From SIG710 sp045595425 (GTDB lineage Bacteria > Bacillota > Clostridia > Oscillospirales > CAG-272): a DNA stretch of 14,200 nucleotides. Made by a program: the position numbers and the translations under genes. The notes under the pieces are model-generated. The model made no database searches. It worked only from the letters and a program-made list of their open reading frames with translations, and was not told the origin of the DNA. Below are positions 7,283-14,200 of the stretch, piece by piece (position 1 is the first letter of the stretch; each line of letters begins with the position of its first letter). The stretch is from NCBI GenBank assembly GCA_045595425.1, contig JAZOAL010000028.1, positions 1 to 14,200 of the forward strand, read 5' to 3'.

Positions 7283-8005
7283 TTAATACCTCATTGCGGC
7301 AAATCCAAACCTAAAGTTTTCACTTACATATTTCACAATATAAGTGTTTTGAGCAGCATTATTTCCTAAAAGTCCGGGTTTAACAACACTGATAGCCTCA
7401 ACGCCGAAAGAAACGAGATTACAGTATACCCAAACAAGAAGCAGACCCGATATGAGTCCGAAAACCAGCCCCAAACCCTTATCTATAGAAGAAATAACGG
7501 GAAGCTTGGTGATCATTCCCACGATAAGAATAATTATTGTTAGAACTATAAAGCTTCCTATAAAAAGCGTTGTAAATCCGAGAAAATCAGAAATCGCATG
7601 AACGATGGTTGAAGTTATTGAAGTTGCAAGCTCATTAACATGCTCCTGGGCAGCATCGGTCATACCTCCGAAACGCTCGGCGAGAGAATCAACATCCGCA
7701 CCGTACCGTTTGAGGATATCCGTGAATTCCGTTGGCATATCAATGAACAGCTTTTCAAGATCAAATCCCGCGGCAGTACTCTGTGCAAGTGTATTTATCC
7801 TGTCCGCAACTGTCCCCGAGATCATTTTTTCAACAAATGAGGTGCGGAAGAAATATGCAACAGTCGGCATAAAAATGTATGCAACTATAATTGATATAAT
7901 AACCTTCATCATGCCGAAAAAGGATCTGAAAAAACCTTTTGAGCGGCAGGATACCACAGTCAAAAGAAAGATCACCAGTGCGATAACATCAAATATAAAA
8001 AACAT
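7283..8005 (-). CDS. CvpA-family membrane protein
   Basis: This 240-residue integral membrane protein of the CvpA (colicin V production) family has four hydrophobic helices, near residues 3-19, 28-50, 142-164 and 177-198. A long, mostly polar loop lies between helices two and three (about 52-138). The N-terminal pattern, FDVIALVIFLLTVVSCRSKGFFRS, and the GLGLVFGLISGLLLVWVY helix are typical of the family. Its biochemical role is not established in Firmicutes; envelope homeostasis roles are described for Gram-negative CvpA. The GGAG ribosome binding site touches the stop codon of the upstream DUF5711 gene, so the two are likely translated together. The Clp gene starts 19 nt downstream. Confidence 0.87.
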   Translation of the reverse strand: MFFIFDVIALVIFLLTVVSCRSKGFFRSFFGMMKVIISIIVAYIFMPTVAYFFRTSFVEKMISGTVADRINTLAQSTAAGFDLEKLFIDMPTEFTDILKRYGADVDSLAERFGGMTDAAQEHVNELATSITSTIVHAISDFLGFTTLFIGSFIVLTIIILIVGMITKLPVISSIDKGLGLVFGLISGLLLVWVYCNLVSFGVEAISVVKPGLLGNNAAQNTYIVKYVSENFRFGFAAMRY

Positions 8006-8014
8006 AATTACTCC

Positions 8015-9274
8015 TTATTCAGAAAAATCATAGTATTCCGCGCTTGAACTCGAGCATATCATAACATCATCTTTAGAATAAACTATCATCTTTTTTCCGC
8101 TTCCCGACACCTCTTTTGAAACCTTTTCGTCGTTTCTTATATCGGTCCTTGTCAGGATATTACCCGAAAGTGAGAAGAGATATCCCTCAGCATAACCGAC
8201 ATCTGCAGTCATCCTGTCCGCATCTCCGCTGTAAACAGTATCTCCCTCACTGTCAAATACCATTATATAGCTTCCGGCAGCAACCGAAGCTTCGGAGAAT
8301 GAGATAACAGAAGCCTCATCACATAAGCAAACCGCTTCGGGTTCTCCTTCAAGATCGCAGCTTCCTTTCAGATTGCCGTCACCGTCATAAAAATAAAGTG
8401 CCTTATCACATAAAACGGTCAGATTACCGTCGCTTGTATAATTACAAGAAAGAGGAAAAACATCTTCAAGCTCAAGGCTTGTCATCGGAGTATCCTCTCT
8501 GGGCTTTGTGATCATTATTTTAGTTTTAAAAGACGCGTTTGTGGCGGTAAAGGACAATATGCAAACTCGGGTTCCGCTGTCATTCAAAGAAATATCAATA
8601 ACTCTGTCCGAGGAAAGATAACGGTTTTTCAGCTTGCAATTTTTTGTATAGAGCAAAACAGCAGAATTATATTCTTTAGTTCTCGAAACAACTGCAAACA
8701 TACCACTGTCGGAAATATCCGCTCCGGTTATATCATAATCCAGCTTTTCGGAATATATCCGCGCAAAGGAATTATACAGAGCAAAGGACGATCCCCCAAA
8801 ATCGTATACAAGTAAATATCTGTCGGAGGTCTGGATCAGCGGATTGCTGAAGCGGTCACTACCCTCAAAGGAAAGATCGCCGTCACCTTCATAAATTTTA
8901 AGTCCCGAAGGAGTTGCAACAGCAAGATTCTTTCGAAAGCCCGAAAATGAAAGAGTCGTATCCGGATTATAAGTTATTGTTTCAAAATTTCCTCCCGAGG
9001 ACTCGGCGACGCTACCAAGATCCTTCATAAGGAACATAAGATTATCATAAGTAATGCTTTCAGGATTTTTTATAGCAGAAATCGAGATTAGAAGTACGAG
9101 AAAAACAAACAAAATATATCTTGCCGCACTATATACCGAAGATACCTTCGCATAATACGGATTGGCCGCCGCCACTGCATCTTCAAGCTCTTCATCTGAA
9201 ACATCGATCTCATCAACTGCATCGATTCGTCCCGGCAAGTTTTCCTTGTGCGGACGTTTCCTTCCGAAAATCAT
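8015..9274 (-). CDS. DUF5711-family membrane-anchored beta-propeller-like protein
   Basis: This 419-residue protein has a charged cytoplasmic N-terminus rich in acidic residues (18-33) and one membrane helix (about 51-68). A large extracellular region of short beta-rich repeats fills the rest, in which segments such as LKIYEGDG, LYNSFARIYSE, YFYDGDG and IMVFDSEGD recur. This resembles the WD40/PQQ-like blades of DUF5711 proteins. I see no catalytic motif, signal peptidase site or sortase signal, so it should stay anchored with the propeller outside. GGGAGGAG upstream of the ATG fixes the start. It stands between truA (20 nt) and cvpA, where the overlap of ribosome binding site and stop suggests a functional pair. 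The function is unknown; a scaffold or sensor in the envelope is a guess. Confidence 0.78.
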   Translation of the reverse strand: MIFGRKRPHKENLPGRIDAVDEIDVSDEELEDAVAAANPYYAKVSSVYSAARYILFVFLVLLISISAIKNPESITYDNLMFLMKDLGSVAESSGGNFETITYNPDTTLSFSGFRKNLAVATPSGLKIYEGDGDLSFEGSDRFSNPLIQTSDRYLLVYDFGGSSFALYNSFARIYSEKLDYDITGADISDSGMFAVVSRTKEYNSAVLLYTKNCKLKNRYLSSDRVIDISLNDSGTRVCILSFTATNASFKTKIMITKPREDTPMTSLELEDVFPLSCNYTSDGNLTVLCDKALYFYDGDGNLKGSCDLEGEPEAVCLCDEASVISFSEASVAAGSYIMVFDSEGDTVYSGDADRMTADVGYAEGYLFSLSGNILTRTDIRNDEKVSKEVSGSGKKMIVYSKDDVMICSSSSAEYYDFSE

Positions 9275-9294
9275 ACTTCTCCTCCCTTCTTTAT

Positions 9295-10053
9295 CTAATA
9301 TTGAACGTAATTGAGGTAAAGTCCCTCAGGCGGTGCCGTCATGCCCGCCCTTGTTCTGTCTTTTGACTCAGTAATTTCGGGAATATCGTCCGGAGATATT
9401 TTTCTCCTTCCAACGGCAATAAGTGTTCCCACCATTATTCTTACCATATTATAGAGAAATCCGTCTCCCGCGACCTTGAAGATCACATTTTCTCCTTCCT
9501 TTATAACATCTGCATAATAAACCGTTCTGACAGTGCTCAGCACCGGCGATCCCTGCGCCATATAAGCCGAAAAATCATGTGTGCCGACAAAATGAGCTGC
9601 GGCTCTGCGCATCCTTTCGATGTCTTCCTCATCAAGCAGATGTGGATAATGCCAACATCTGTCTGAAAGGAAGGGGTCTCGCTCATGGGAACATCTGATT
9701 TTATAAATGTATTCCTTATATTTTACATCATGTCTTGCGTGAAAGTCTTCAGCCACCATTTCAGCCTCATAAACGGCTATATCGGCAGGCAAAAAGGCAT
9801 TCATAGCCCTTGGAAGCTTGTCCATAGGCAGGGTTGTCTCTATGCCGCTTTTTTCATGTCTTGCGATAGTAGCGCAAAACATATTTGCATGAACTCCGCT
9901 ATCGGTGCGGCTGCATCCGGTTATATCGCATTTAAATCCGAAAAGCTTTTCCGCCGCTGAGCAGAGTGCCCCCTGCACTGTCGGTGCGTTTTTCTGCACC
10001 TGATATCCCGAATATGCCGTGCCCAAATATTTAAGCTTAATAAATATCTTCAT
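9295..10053 (-). CDS. truA: tRNA pseudouridine(38-40) synthase TruA
   Basis: This 252-residue TruA converts uridines 38-40 in the tRNA anticodon arm to pseudouridine. The catalytic aspartate is D51 in CSRTDSGVHAN, matching the family GRTDAGVHA. The segment DFHARHDVKYKEYIYKI and the C-terminal GDGFLYNMVRIMVGTL block are also diagnostic. The ATG at 10053 gives the expected N-terminus MKIFIKLKYLGTAYSGYQVQ. It begins two bases after the ecfT stop, with only a weak AGGA-like ribosome binding site inside ecfT, so translational coupling is likely. A GTG two codons earlier, overlapping the ecfT stop, is a possible alternative start. The order ecfA1-ecfA2-ecfT-truA is widely conserved in Firmicutes. 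Confidence 0.96.
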   Translation of the reverse strand: MKIFIKLKYLGTAYSGYQVQKNAPTVQGALCSAAEKLFGFKCDITGCSRTDSGVHANMFCATIARHEKSGIETTLPMDKLPRAMNAFLPADIAVYEAEMVAEDFHARHDVKYKEYIYKIRCSHERDPFLSDRCWHYPHLLDEEDIERMRRAAAHFVGTHDFSAYMAQGSPVLSTVRTVYYADVIKEGENVIFKVAGDGFLYNMVRIMVGTLIAVGRRKISPDDIPEITESKDRTRAGMTAPPEGLYLNYVQY

Positions 10054-10055
10054 AA

Positions 10056-10874
10056 TCACATTGTATATCCTATGCCAAGCATGTTGATGAGCACAAGAAC
10101 CGCCCCGAAAGCGATCATTATAAGCAGTGAGGCAAAATCGGATGCGCGATAATGAAGCACGCTCATCCGCGTTCTTCCCTCTCCGCCGTGATAACAACGA
10201 CATTCCATTGCGGTTGCAAGCTCATCCGCTCTTCTGAACGCCGAAACAAACAGCGGTATCAGAATCGGGATAAGAGCCTTCGCGCGCTTTACCAAGCTGC
10301 CGTTTGTAAAATCCGCTCCCCTTGCTTTTTGGGCAGACATTATTTTGTCGGTCTCATCAATAAGGGTTGGAATAAATCGAAGTGCAATAGTCATCATCAT
10401 AGCAAATTCATGCACGGGAACCTTGATTTTCTTGAGAGGCGCAAAAAGCTGCTCGATGGCATCGGTCAAAGCTATAGGTGTGGTCGTATAGGTGAGGAAC
10501 AGGCTTGCACCGATAATGAGAACAAAGATCCTGACTATCATGAATATCGCGTTCATCACGCCTTCAAGATAAATATGGATAAACTTCCATTCAAAAAGAA
10601 GCGTTTCGCCCGAAGTCCAGAAAATATTGATAATGACAGTAAAAGCGAGAATAAACAGTATCGGTCTTATGGCACGAAATATAAGCGAAGCAGGGATACG
10701 GCTGATGGATATCAGCAGGATAGCTGATATGAGCAAAAGCCCAAAGCTTATTATATTGCGCGCAAGGAAAGAGGTTATGATATACAGAAATGAAAGGATA
10801 AGCTTCATTCGCGGATCCATTCTGTGTATCACCGAGCTTCCCGGATAATACTGACCAAGAGATATATTTTTCAT
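10056..10874 (-). CDS. ecfT: ECF transporter transmembrane protein EcfT
   Basis: This 272-residue EcfT is the membrane scaffold that couples the EcfA ATPases to interchangeable substrate-binding S components for vitamins and metals. It has an N-terminal PGSSVIHRMDPRMK segment (11-24), several hydrophobic helices between about 25 and 130, and a cytoplasmic coupling region. The first coupling motif is intact (ARG, 184-186 in AQKARGADF). The second, usually ARG in AMEARGY, reads CRC (225-227), keeping the essential arginine. A final hydrophobic helix is at 245-265. The gene starts 12 nt after ecfA2 and precedes truA by two bases. No S component is encoded in the window, fitting a group II shared energizing module. 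Confidence 0.96.
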   Translation of the reverse strand: MKNISLGQYYPGSSVIHRMDPRMKLILSFLYIITSFLARNIISFGLLLISAILLISISRIPASLIFRAIRPILFILAFTVIINIFWTSGETLLFEWKFIHIYLEGVMNAIFMIVRIFVLIIGASLFLTYTTTPIALTDAIEQLFAPLKKIKVPVHEFAMMMTIALRFIPTLIDETDKIMSAQKARGADFTNGSLVKRAKALIPILIPLFVSAFRRADELATAMECRCYHGGEGRTRMSVLHYRASDFASLLIMIAFGAVLVLINMLGIGYTM

Positions 10875-10886
10875 TTTTTCCCAATC

Positions 10887-11732
10887 TTAAAGTAGTTTAT
10901 AGATTTCCGCAAGCGCATCGTCAACGGTATATACGGCGGTGTTTACCTTAACCCCCCGTTTCGCAAGCAGATTCATCATTGTTGTTATCTGCGGAACATC
11001 GAGCCCAACAGAAGTAAGCTCATCCGCTCTGCTGAAGATATCTTCTTTCTTGCCGTTCATCAGCAATTTTCCGTCGGCAAGAACTATAAGCTCTTCGCAA
11101 TACTTCGCCATATCCTCCATGCTGTGACTGACGATGATGACTGTTGCGCCTGTTCGGTTTTTATAATTCATTATGCTCCGCATTATCATTTCTCTGCCCG
11201 AGGGATCAAGCCCTGCGGCAGGCTCGTCTAGAACGAGTACCTCGGGGCGCATGGCAATAATGCCCGCAATAGCCGCCCGCCTCTTCTGTCCACCGGAAAG
11301 ATCAAAGGGGGATTTTTCAAGAAGATCGTGTTCAAGTCCGACGAAATCTGCCGCTTCAAGAACTCTCTCTTCAATTTCTTTACACTCAAGCCCCATATTT
11401 TTAGGACCGAAAGCAATATCGGCTCTGATGGTCTCTTCAAAAAGCTGATATTCGGGGTACTGCATCACAAGTCCCACTCTGAAGCGAATCCTTCCGATAT
11501 CCTTCGGATTCTCCCAAATATCCTTGCCGTCAAGCAAAACTTTGCCCCGTGCAGGTCTGACAAGACCATTCAGCATTTGAACAAGTGTTGATTTTCCCGA
11601 ACCCGTATGTCCGATTATTCCAGTCACTATTCCGCTTTTTAGAGTGACGTTTATATCCGAAAGTGCGCTTATCTCAAATGGCGTACCTTCGCTGTAAACA
11701 TAGGAGATATTTTCAAGCCTGATCTCAGCCAT
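10887..11732 (-). CDS. ecfA2: ECF transporter ATPase EcfA2
   Basis: This 281-residue ATP-binding subunit of the shared ECF module has Walker A GHTGSGKST (41-49), a Q-loop at VMQYPEYQLF (89-98), signature LSGGQKRR (145-152), Walker B VLVLDEP (165-171) and the switch histidine in SHS (202-204). Q-loop wording YPEYQLF with DEPAAGLDP is typical of EcfA2. The ATG overlaps the ecfA1 stop (ATGGCTGA, 8 nt), and its ribosome binding site GGAGGT lies inside the end of ecfA1. This enforces coupled, roughly equal synthesis of the two ATPases. All catalytic motifs look intact. Confidence 0.95.
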   Translation of the reverse strand: MAEIRLENISYVYSEGTPFEISALSDINVTLKSGIVTGIIGHTGSGKSTLVQMLNGLVRPARGKVLLDGKDIWENPKDIGRIRFRVGLVMQYPEYQLFEETIRADIAFGPKNMGLECKEIEERVLEAADFVGLEHDLLEKSPFDLSGGQKRRAAIAGIIAMRPEVLVLDEPAAGLDPSGREMIMRSIMNYKNRTGATVIIVSHSMEDMAKYCEELIVLADGKLLMNGKKEDIFSRADELTSVGLDVPQITTMMNLLAKRGVKVNTAVYTVDDALAEIYKLL

Positions 11733-12606
11733 TTTTCTTACCTCCTATAGCCGAAATAAGCAGTTCAGCGCATTTTTCGGGTGTTGTGCACTCACCGTCA
11801 AGCTTAATGTCTTTTCGGCGAAGCTCCTGAATGAGCGCAGTACACTGAGGCACCTCAAGTCCTGCAAGCTCAAGCTTATAAGGCTCTCCGAAAATCTCCT
11901 CCGGAGTGCCGTCCATATAAATCTTACCGTCATTGAGAACTATTACTCTGTCGGCTCTCACTGCCTCATTCATATGATGGGTTATGTTTATTACCGTTAT
12001 GCCCTTTTCATGATTGAGCATGTCGATGGTATCCATGACTTCTTTTCTGCCGATAGGATCGAGCATTGCCGTAGATTCATCGAAGATCATGCAATCCGGC
12101 ATCATTGCAATAATACCGGCAATCGCAACTCGCTGTTTCTGACCGCCCGATAGCCTATGAGGCTCGTGCTTTGCATATTCGGTCATGCCGACCACCGCAA
12201 GCGCATCGTCCACTCGCTGTCTGATCTCTGCCGAGGGAATACCGAGATTTTCGGGACCGAAGGCAACATCCTCTTCAACGATAGTTGCCACAAGCTGGTT
12301 GTCGGGATTTTGGAAGACCATGCCTATCTTGCGTCTTATATCGTATATCTCGCTTTCGGTGATATCCTCACGGGTTATATCTATCCCGTCAATATAAATT
12401 TTTCCCGAATCGGGAGACAGGATCATGTTAAGAAGCTTTGCAAAGGTGGATTTTCCCGAGCCGTTATGCCCGAGAACAGCGACATATTCGCCCTTTTTTA
12501 TTTCAAGCGAAATATCTCGCAGCACTTTCACAGCCCTGCCGCCCTCCTCTTCATAGGAGGCGCAGAGATTTACAGCCTTTATAAAAGAGTTTTTCATATT
12601 TTCCAT
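11725..12606 (-). CDS. ecfA1: ECF transporter ATPase EcfA1
   Basis: This 293-residue ATPase is the partner of EcfA2 in the ECF energizing module. It carries Walker A GHNGSGKST (46-54), Q-loop VFQNPDNQLVATIVEEDVAFG (97-117), signature LSGGQKQR (152-159), Walker B with DES rather than DEP (176-178) followed by TAMLDP, and the H-loop in ITHHM. The DES-TAMLDP wording and NPDNQ Q-loop separate EcfA1 from EcfA2. The start ATG shares one base with the stop of the upstream methyltransferase (TGATG). A second ATG three codons in is possible. Neither has a clear Shine-Dalgarno, so reinitiation after the methyltransferase is likely. Confidence 0.95.
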   Translation of the reverse strand: MENMKNSFIKAVNLCASYEEEGGRAVKVLRDISLEIKKGEYVAVLGHNGSGKSTFAKLLNMILSPDSGKIYIDGIDITREDITESEIYDIRRKIGMVFQNPDNQLVATIVEEDVAFGPENLGIPSAEIRQRVDDALAVVGMTEYAKHEPHRLSGGQKQRVAIAGIIAMMPDCMIFDESTAMLDPIGRKEVMDTIDMLNHEKGITVINITHHMNEAVRADRVIVLNDGKIYMDGTPEEIFGEPYKLELAGLEVPQCTALIQELRRKDIKLDGECTTPEKCAELLISAIGGKKNG

Positions 12607-13484
12607 CAGTTATCATTTGCTCCGTCAGCCTGCCAGCGCGCACTTGCACCGCAGGGCAATATTCCGCCCGTCTCGGTGACGGGAAGTCCGAGTTCTCCAA
12701 CATTTGTTTTGCCCCCAAAGCGGCTTGCTACACGCATATCGATAATATATTTCATAGCAAGGGGAGAAAGCCCGGTTGTATAAGAATTTATAAGGAAAAA
12801 TAGGGGCTTATCGGAAAGAACCTCAGAAACAAGAGTCACAAATTCATCAACGCTGTCCTCTATTTTCCACACTTCACCGTTTGGTCCTCTTCCGTATGAA
12901 GGAGGATCCATTATTATACCGTCATAGCGGTTTCCGCGTCTGATCTCACGCTCCACAAACTTTTTACAGTCATCAACTATATATCTGATCGGTGCTTCAG
13001 CAAGCCCCGATAGCTTTGCATTTTCCTTTGCTTGGGCAACCATTCCCTTCGAGGCATCAACATGGCAAACAGAAGCCCCCGCCTTTGCCGCCGCAACGGT
13101 TGCGCCGCCGGTATAGGCAAAGAGATTCAGAACCTTGATCGGTCTGCCTGCTTTCTTTATAATCTCGGAAAACCAGTCCCAATTTGCCGCCTGCTCGGGG
13201 AAAAGTCCGGTATGCTTAAAGCCCATGGGACGGAGAACAAAGCCGAGCTCACCGTATTTAATATTCCACTGCTCGCTCATTTTGTTCTTGATCCATCCGC
13301 CGCCTCCATTGCTTGAACGGCGATATATGCCGTCCGCATTTTTCCAAGCCGGATGGTTCTTTACGCCCTTCCAGATTATCTGGGGGTCGGGACGGATGAG
13401 GATATATTTTCCCCAACGCTCAAGACGCTCACCGTCCGAGGTGTCGAGAAGCTCATAATCCTTCCAATTTTCAGAATACCACAT
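12606..13484 (-). CDS. Class I SAM-dependent methyltransferase, RlmI/RlmK-like without PUA domain
   Basis: This 292-residue methyltransferase is related to the C-terminal catalytic domain of the 23S rRNA m5C/m7G enzymes of the RlmI/RlmKL group (COG1092 type). SAM-binding motif I is VLNLFAYTGGAT (118-129), followed by an acidic post-motif in VCHVDASKGMV, and motif IV is DPPSYGRG (193-200). RlmI proper begins with a PUA domain, which is absent here. The N-terminus (1-100) instead includes the RPMGFKHTGLFPEQ element common to this group before motif I. The target is therefore probably RNA but unproved. I placed the start at 13484, where AGGAG is about nine bases upstream; the ATG at 13493 is only two bases from it. 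The gene lies just after ruvC and overlaps ecfA1 by one base. Confidence 0.85.
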   Translation of the reverse strand: MWYSENWKDYELLDTSDGERLERWGKYILIRPDPQIIWKGVKNHPAWKNADGIYRRSSNGGGGWIKNKMSEQWNIKYGELGFVLRPMGFKHTGLFPEQAANWDWFSEIIKKAGRPIKVLNLFAYTGGATVAAAKAGASVCHVDASKGMVAQAKENAKLSGLAEAPIRYIVDDCKKFVEREIRRGNRYDGIIMDPPSYGRGPNGEVWKIEDSVDEFVTLVSEVLSDKPLFFLINSYTTGLSPLAMKYIIDMRVASRFGGKTNVGELGLPVTETGGILPCGASARWQADGANDN

Positions 13485-13499
13485 ATATGTCATAGCTCC

Positions 13500-13997
13500 T
13501 TATTTGTTATAGTAATCAGCCAGGCGCGATGCTCCGCTGTGGGCATGGCAAATGGCAATTGCCAGCGCATCGGCTGTGTCATCGGGCTTTGGCGGCTCAT
13601 TCAAGCCTAAAAGCATGGTTACCATAGTTATAACCTGCTTTTTTTCTGCTCTTCCGTAACCGACAACCGCCTGCTTTACCTGAAGAGGTGTATATTCAAA
13701 AATACCCATATGAGCTTGCTCGCAAATGAGAAGTATCACCCCTCTTGCTTCGCTGACTCTGATGCCCGTGGTGGTGTTTGTGTTGAAGAAAAGCTCCTCT
13801 ATCGCCACCTGTTCAGGACGGTATTTTCTGATTATGTCGGCAAGATCGTCATATATCTTTTTGAGACGCTGCTGTGTGTTCATCTGTTTCGGAGTTGTGA
13901 TGGCACCGTAATCGAGAGTGCGGAATTTTGAGCCCTTATATTCAACCACGCCCCAGCCCACGATAGCCAGTCCCGGGTCGATACCGAGAATTATCAT
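13500..13997 (-). CDS. ruvC: Crossover junction endodeoxyribonuclease RuvC
   Basis: This 165-residue Holliday-junction resolvase acts with RuvAB in recombination repair. The acidic catalytic set is visible: D7 in GIDPGLAIVGWG, E67 in IEELFF, and D140 and D143 in the PDDTADALAIAICH block. A FNTNTTTGIRVSEARG segment matches the family. Length is normal. GGAGG lies six or seven bases upstream of the ATG. It is the first gene after a strong promoter and so appears to head the long run. The usual partners ruvA and ruvB are not downstream; a methyltransferase and ECF genes follow instead. Confidence 0.97.
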   Translation of the reverse strand: MIILGIDPGLAIVGWGVVEYKGSKFRTLDYGAITTPKQMNTQQRLKKIYDDLADIIRKYRPEQVAIEELFFNTNTTTGIRVSEARGVILLICEQAHMGIFEYTPLQVKQAVVGYGRAEKKQVITMVTMLLGLNEPPKPDDTADALAIAICHAHSGASRLADYYNK

Positions 13998-14028
13998 TTC
14001 ACACCTCCAAAATATTTTGCCAATTTAT

Positions 14029-14057
14029 ATTATACCACAAGTTTTTCCATAAGTCAA
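14029..14057 (-). promoter_or_regulatory. Sigma-A promoter of the ruvC-headed operon
   Basis: On the minus strand, TTGACT (14052-14057) is followed by a 17-nt spacer and a perfect TATAAT (14029-14034). Transcription would start near 14022, giving a short leader of about 25 nt that is mostly the ruvC ribosome binding site. No other equally good promoter was noticed between here and rpsB, consistent with a long transcript. Confidence 0.88.
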
Positions 14058-14174
14058 ACAGTTTGGGGAATTATATAAAAATTTAATTTTTAAAATTATG
14101 TTATATATTTCATAAAATTCAACTGCGCAAGTCATATAGGCGATCTAAAGTTTAATCAACCCTTATCGAACATA
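14058..14174. other. AT-rich intergenic region upstream of the ruvC promoter
   Basis: No gene is visible here. Positions 14071-14120 are very AT-rich, with self-complementary runs such as AAATTTAATTT, lying about 10 to 60 bases upstream of the ruvC -35. This could act as an UP-like or bent-DNA element, or simply be low-complexity spacer. No terminator with a U-tract was recognised. Confidence 0.4.
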
Positions 14175-14200
14175 GATCCCTCGACTACGCTCAGGATGAC
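14175..14200. repeat. Probable dispersed intergenic repeat, cut by window edge
   Basis: The last 26 bases carry GATCCCTCGACTACGCTCAGG and continue to ATGAC. Read on the minus strand this is the GTCATCCTGAGCGTAGTCGA wording that I recall as a recurrent intergenic repeat in many gut Clostridia and other bacteria. It is imperfectly self-complementary (ATCC with GGAT, CG with CG). Only one copy is in this window and it runs off the edge, so the repeat call rests on recognition, not on copies seen here. Confidence 0.5.

Noticed and set aside
6301..7314. Plus-strand 337-codon open frame opposite the Clp gene
   Set aside because: It is antisense to a fully conserved AAA+ protein, has no ribosome binding site or recognisable domain, and looks like a shadow.
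10054..10203. N-terminal extension of truA into ecfT
   Set aside because: The added 50 residues overlap the ecfT 3' end in another frame and do not resemble TruA.

Overview
This window looks like chromosomal core-genome DNA from a Gram-positive, probably spore-forming member of the Clostridia. An Oscillospirales/Ruminococcaceae-type gut lineage is my best guess. Supporting signs are strong AGGAGG-type ribosome binding sites, consensus sigma-A promoters (TTGACW-17-TAWAAT), a YlmC/YmxH sporulation-family protein, a DUF5711-CvpA pair, an ECF transporter energizing module next to truA, and a zinc-finger Clp ATPase. The genus is not resolvable by eye. Every convincing gene is on the minus strand, so transcription runs from right to left. 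I see no transposase, phage gene, integrase, tRNA, rRNA or CRISPR array.

Right-hand unit, transcribed 14.0 kb to 1.9 kb: a consensus promoter (14029-14057) sits 24-60 nt upstream of ruvC. Eleven genes follow with overlaps or gaps of roughly 2-40 nt: ruvC, a class I SAM methyltransferase, ecfA1, ecfA2, ecfT, truA, a DUF5711 membrane-anchored protein, a CvpA-family protein, a ClpE-like AAA+ unfoldase, a 900-residue P-type-ATPase-like protein, and a YlmC/YmxH PRC-barrel protein. The spacing suggests one long operon or overlapping operons. It mixes DNA recombination, RNA modification, vitamin/metal uptake energization, envelope proteins and protein quality control. The most unusual member is the P-type ATPase homologue. 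Its ten-helix architecture and full length are kept, but the phosphorylation loop (DKTGT), the TGES loop, the nucleotide-binding KGA motif, the GDGxNDxP hinge and the PEGL ion-site motif are all degraded, so it should be a pseudo-ATPase.

Left-hand unit, 1.9 kb to 1: rpsB (ribosomal protein S2) and tsf (elongation factor Ts, cut by the left edge just before its stop). Their own consensus promoter is at 1856-1884. The leader of about 120 nt can fold into a 5'-terminal hairpin and a second domain closed by a perfect 7-bp stem, as expected for an autoregulatory ribosomal-protein leader. A 14-bp hairpin that buries the Shine-Dalgarno of the ymxH-like gene lies between the two units' last and first elements (2224-2257).

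The right edge (13998-14200) holds no gene. It contains the ruvC promoter, an AT-rich tract, and the start of what looks like a widespread intergenic repeat (14175-14200).
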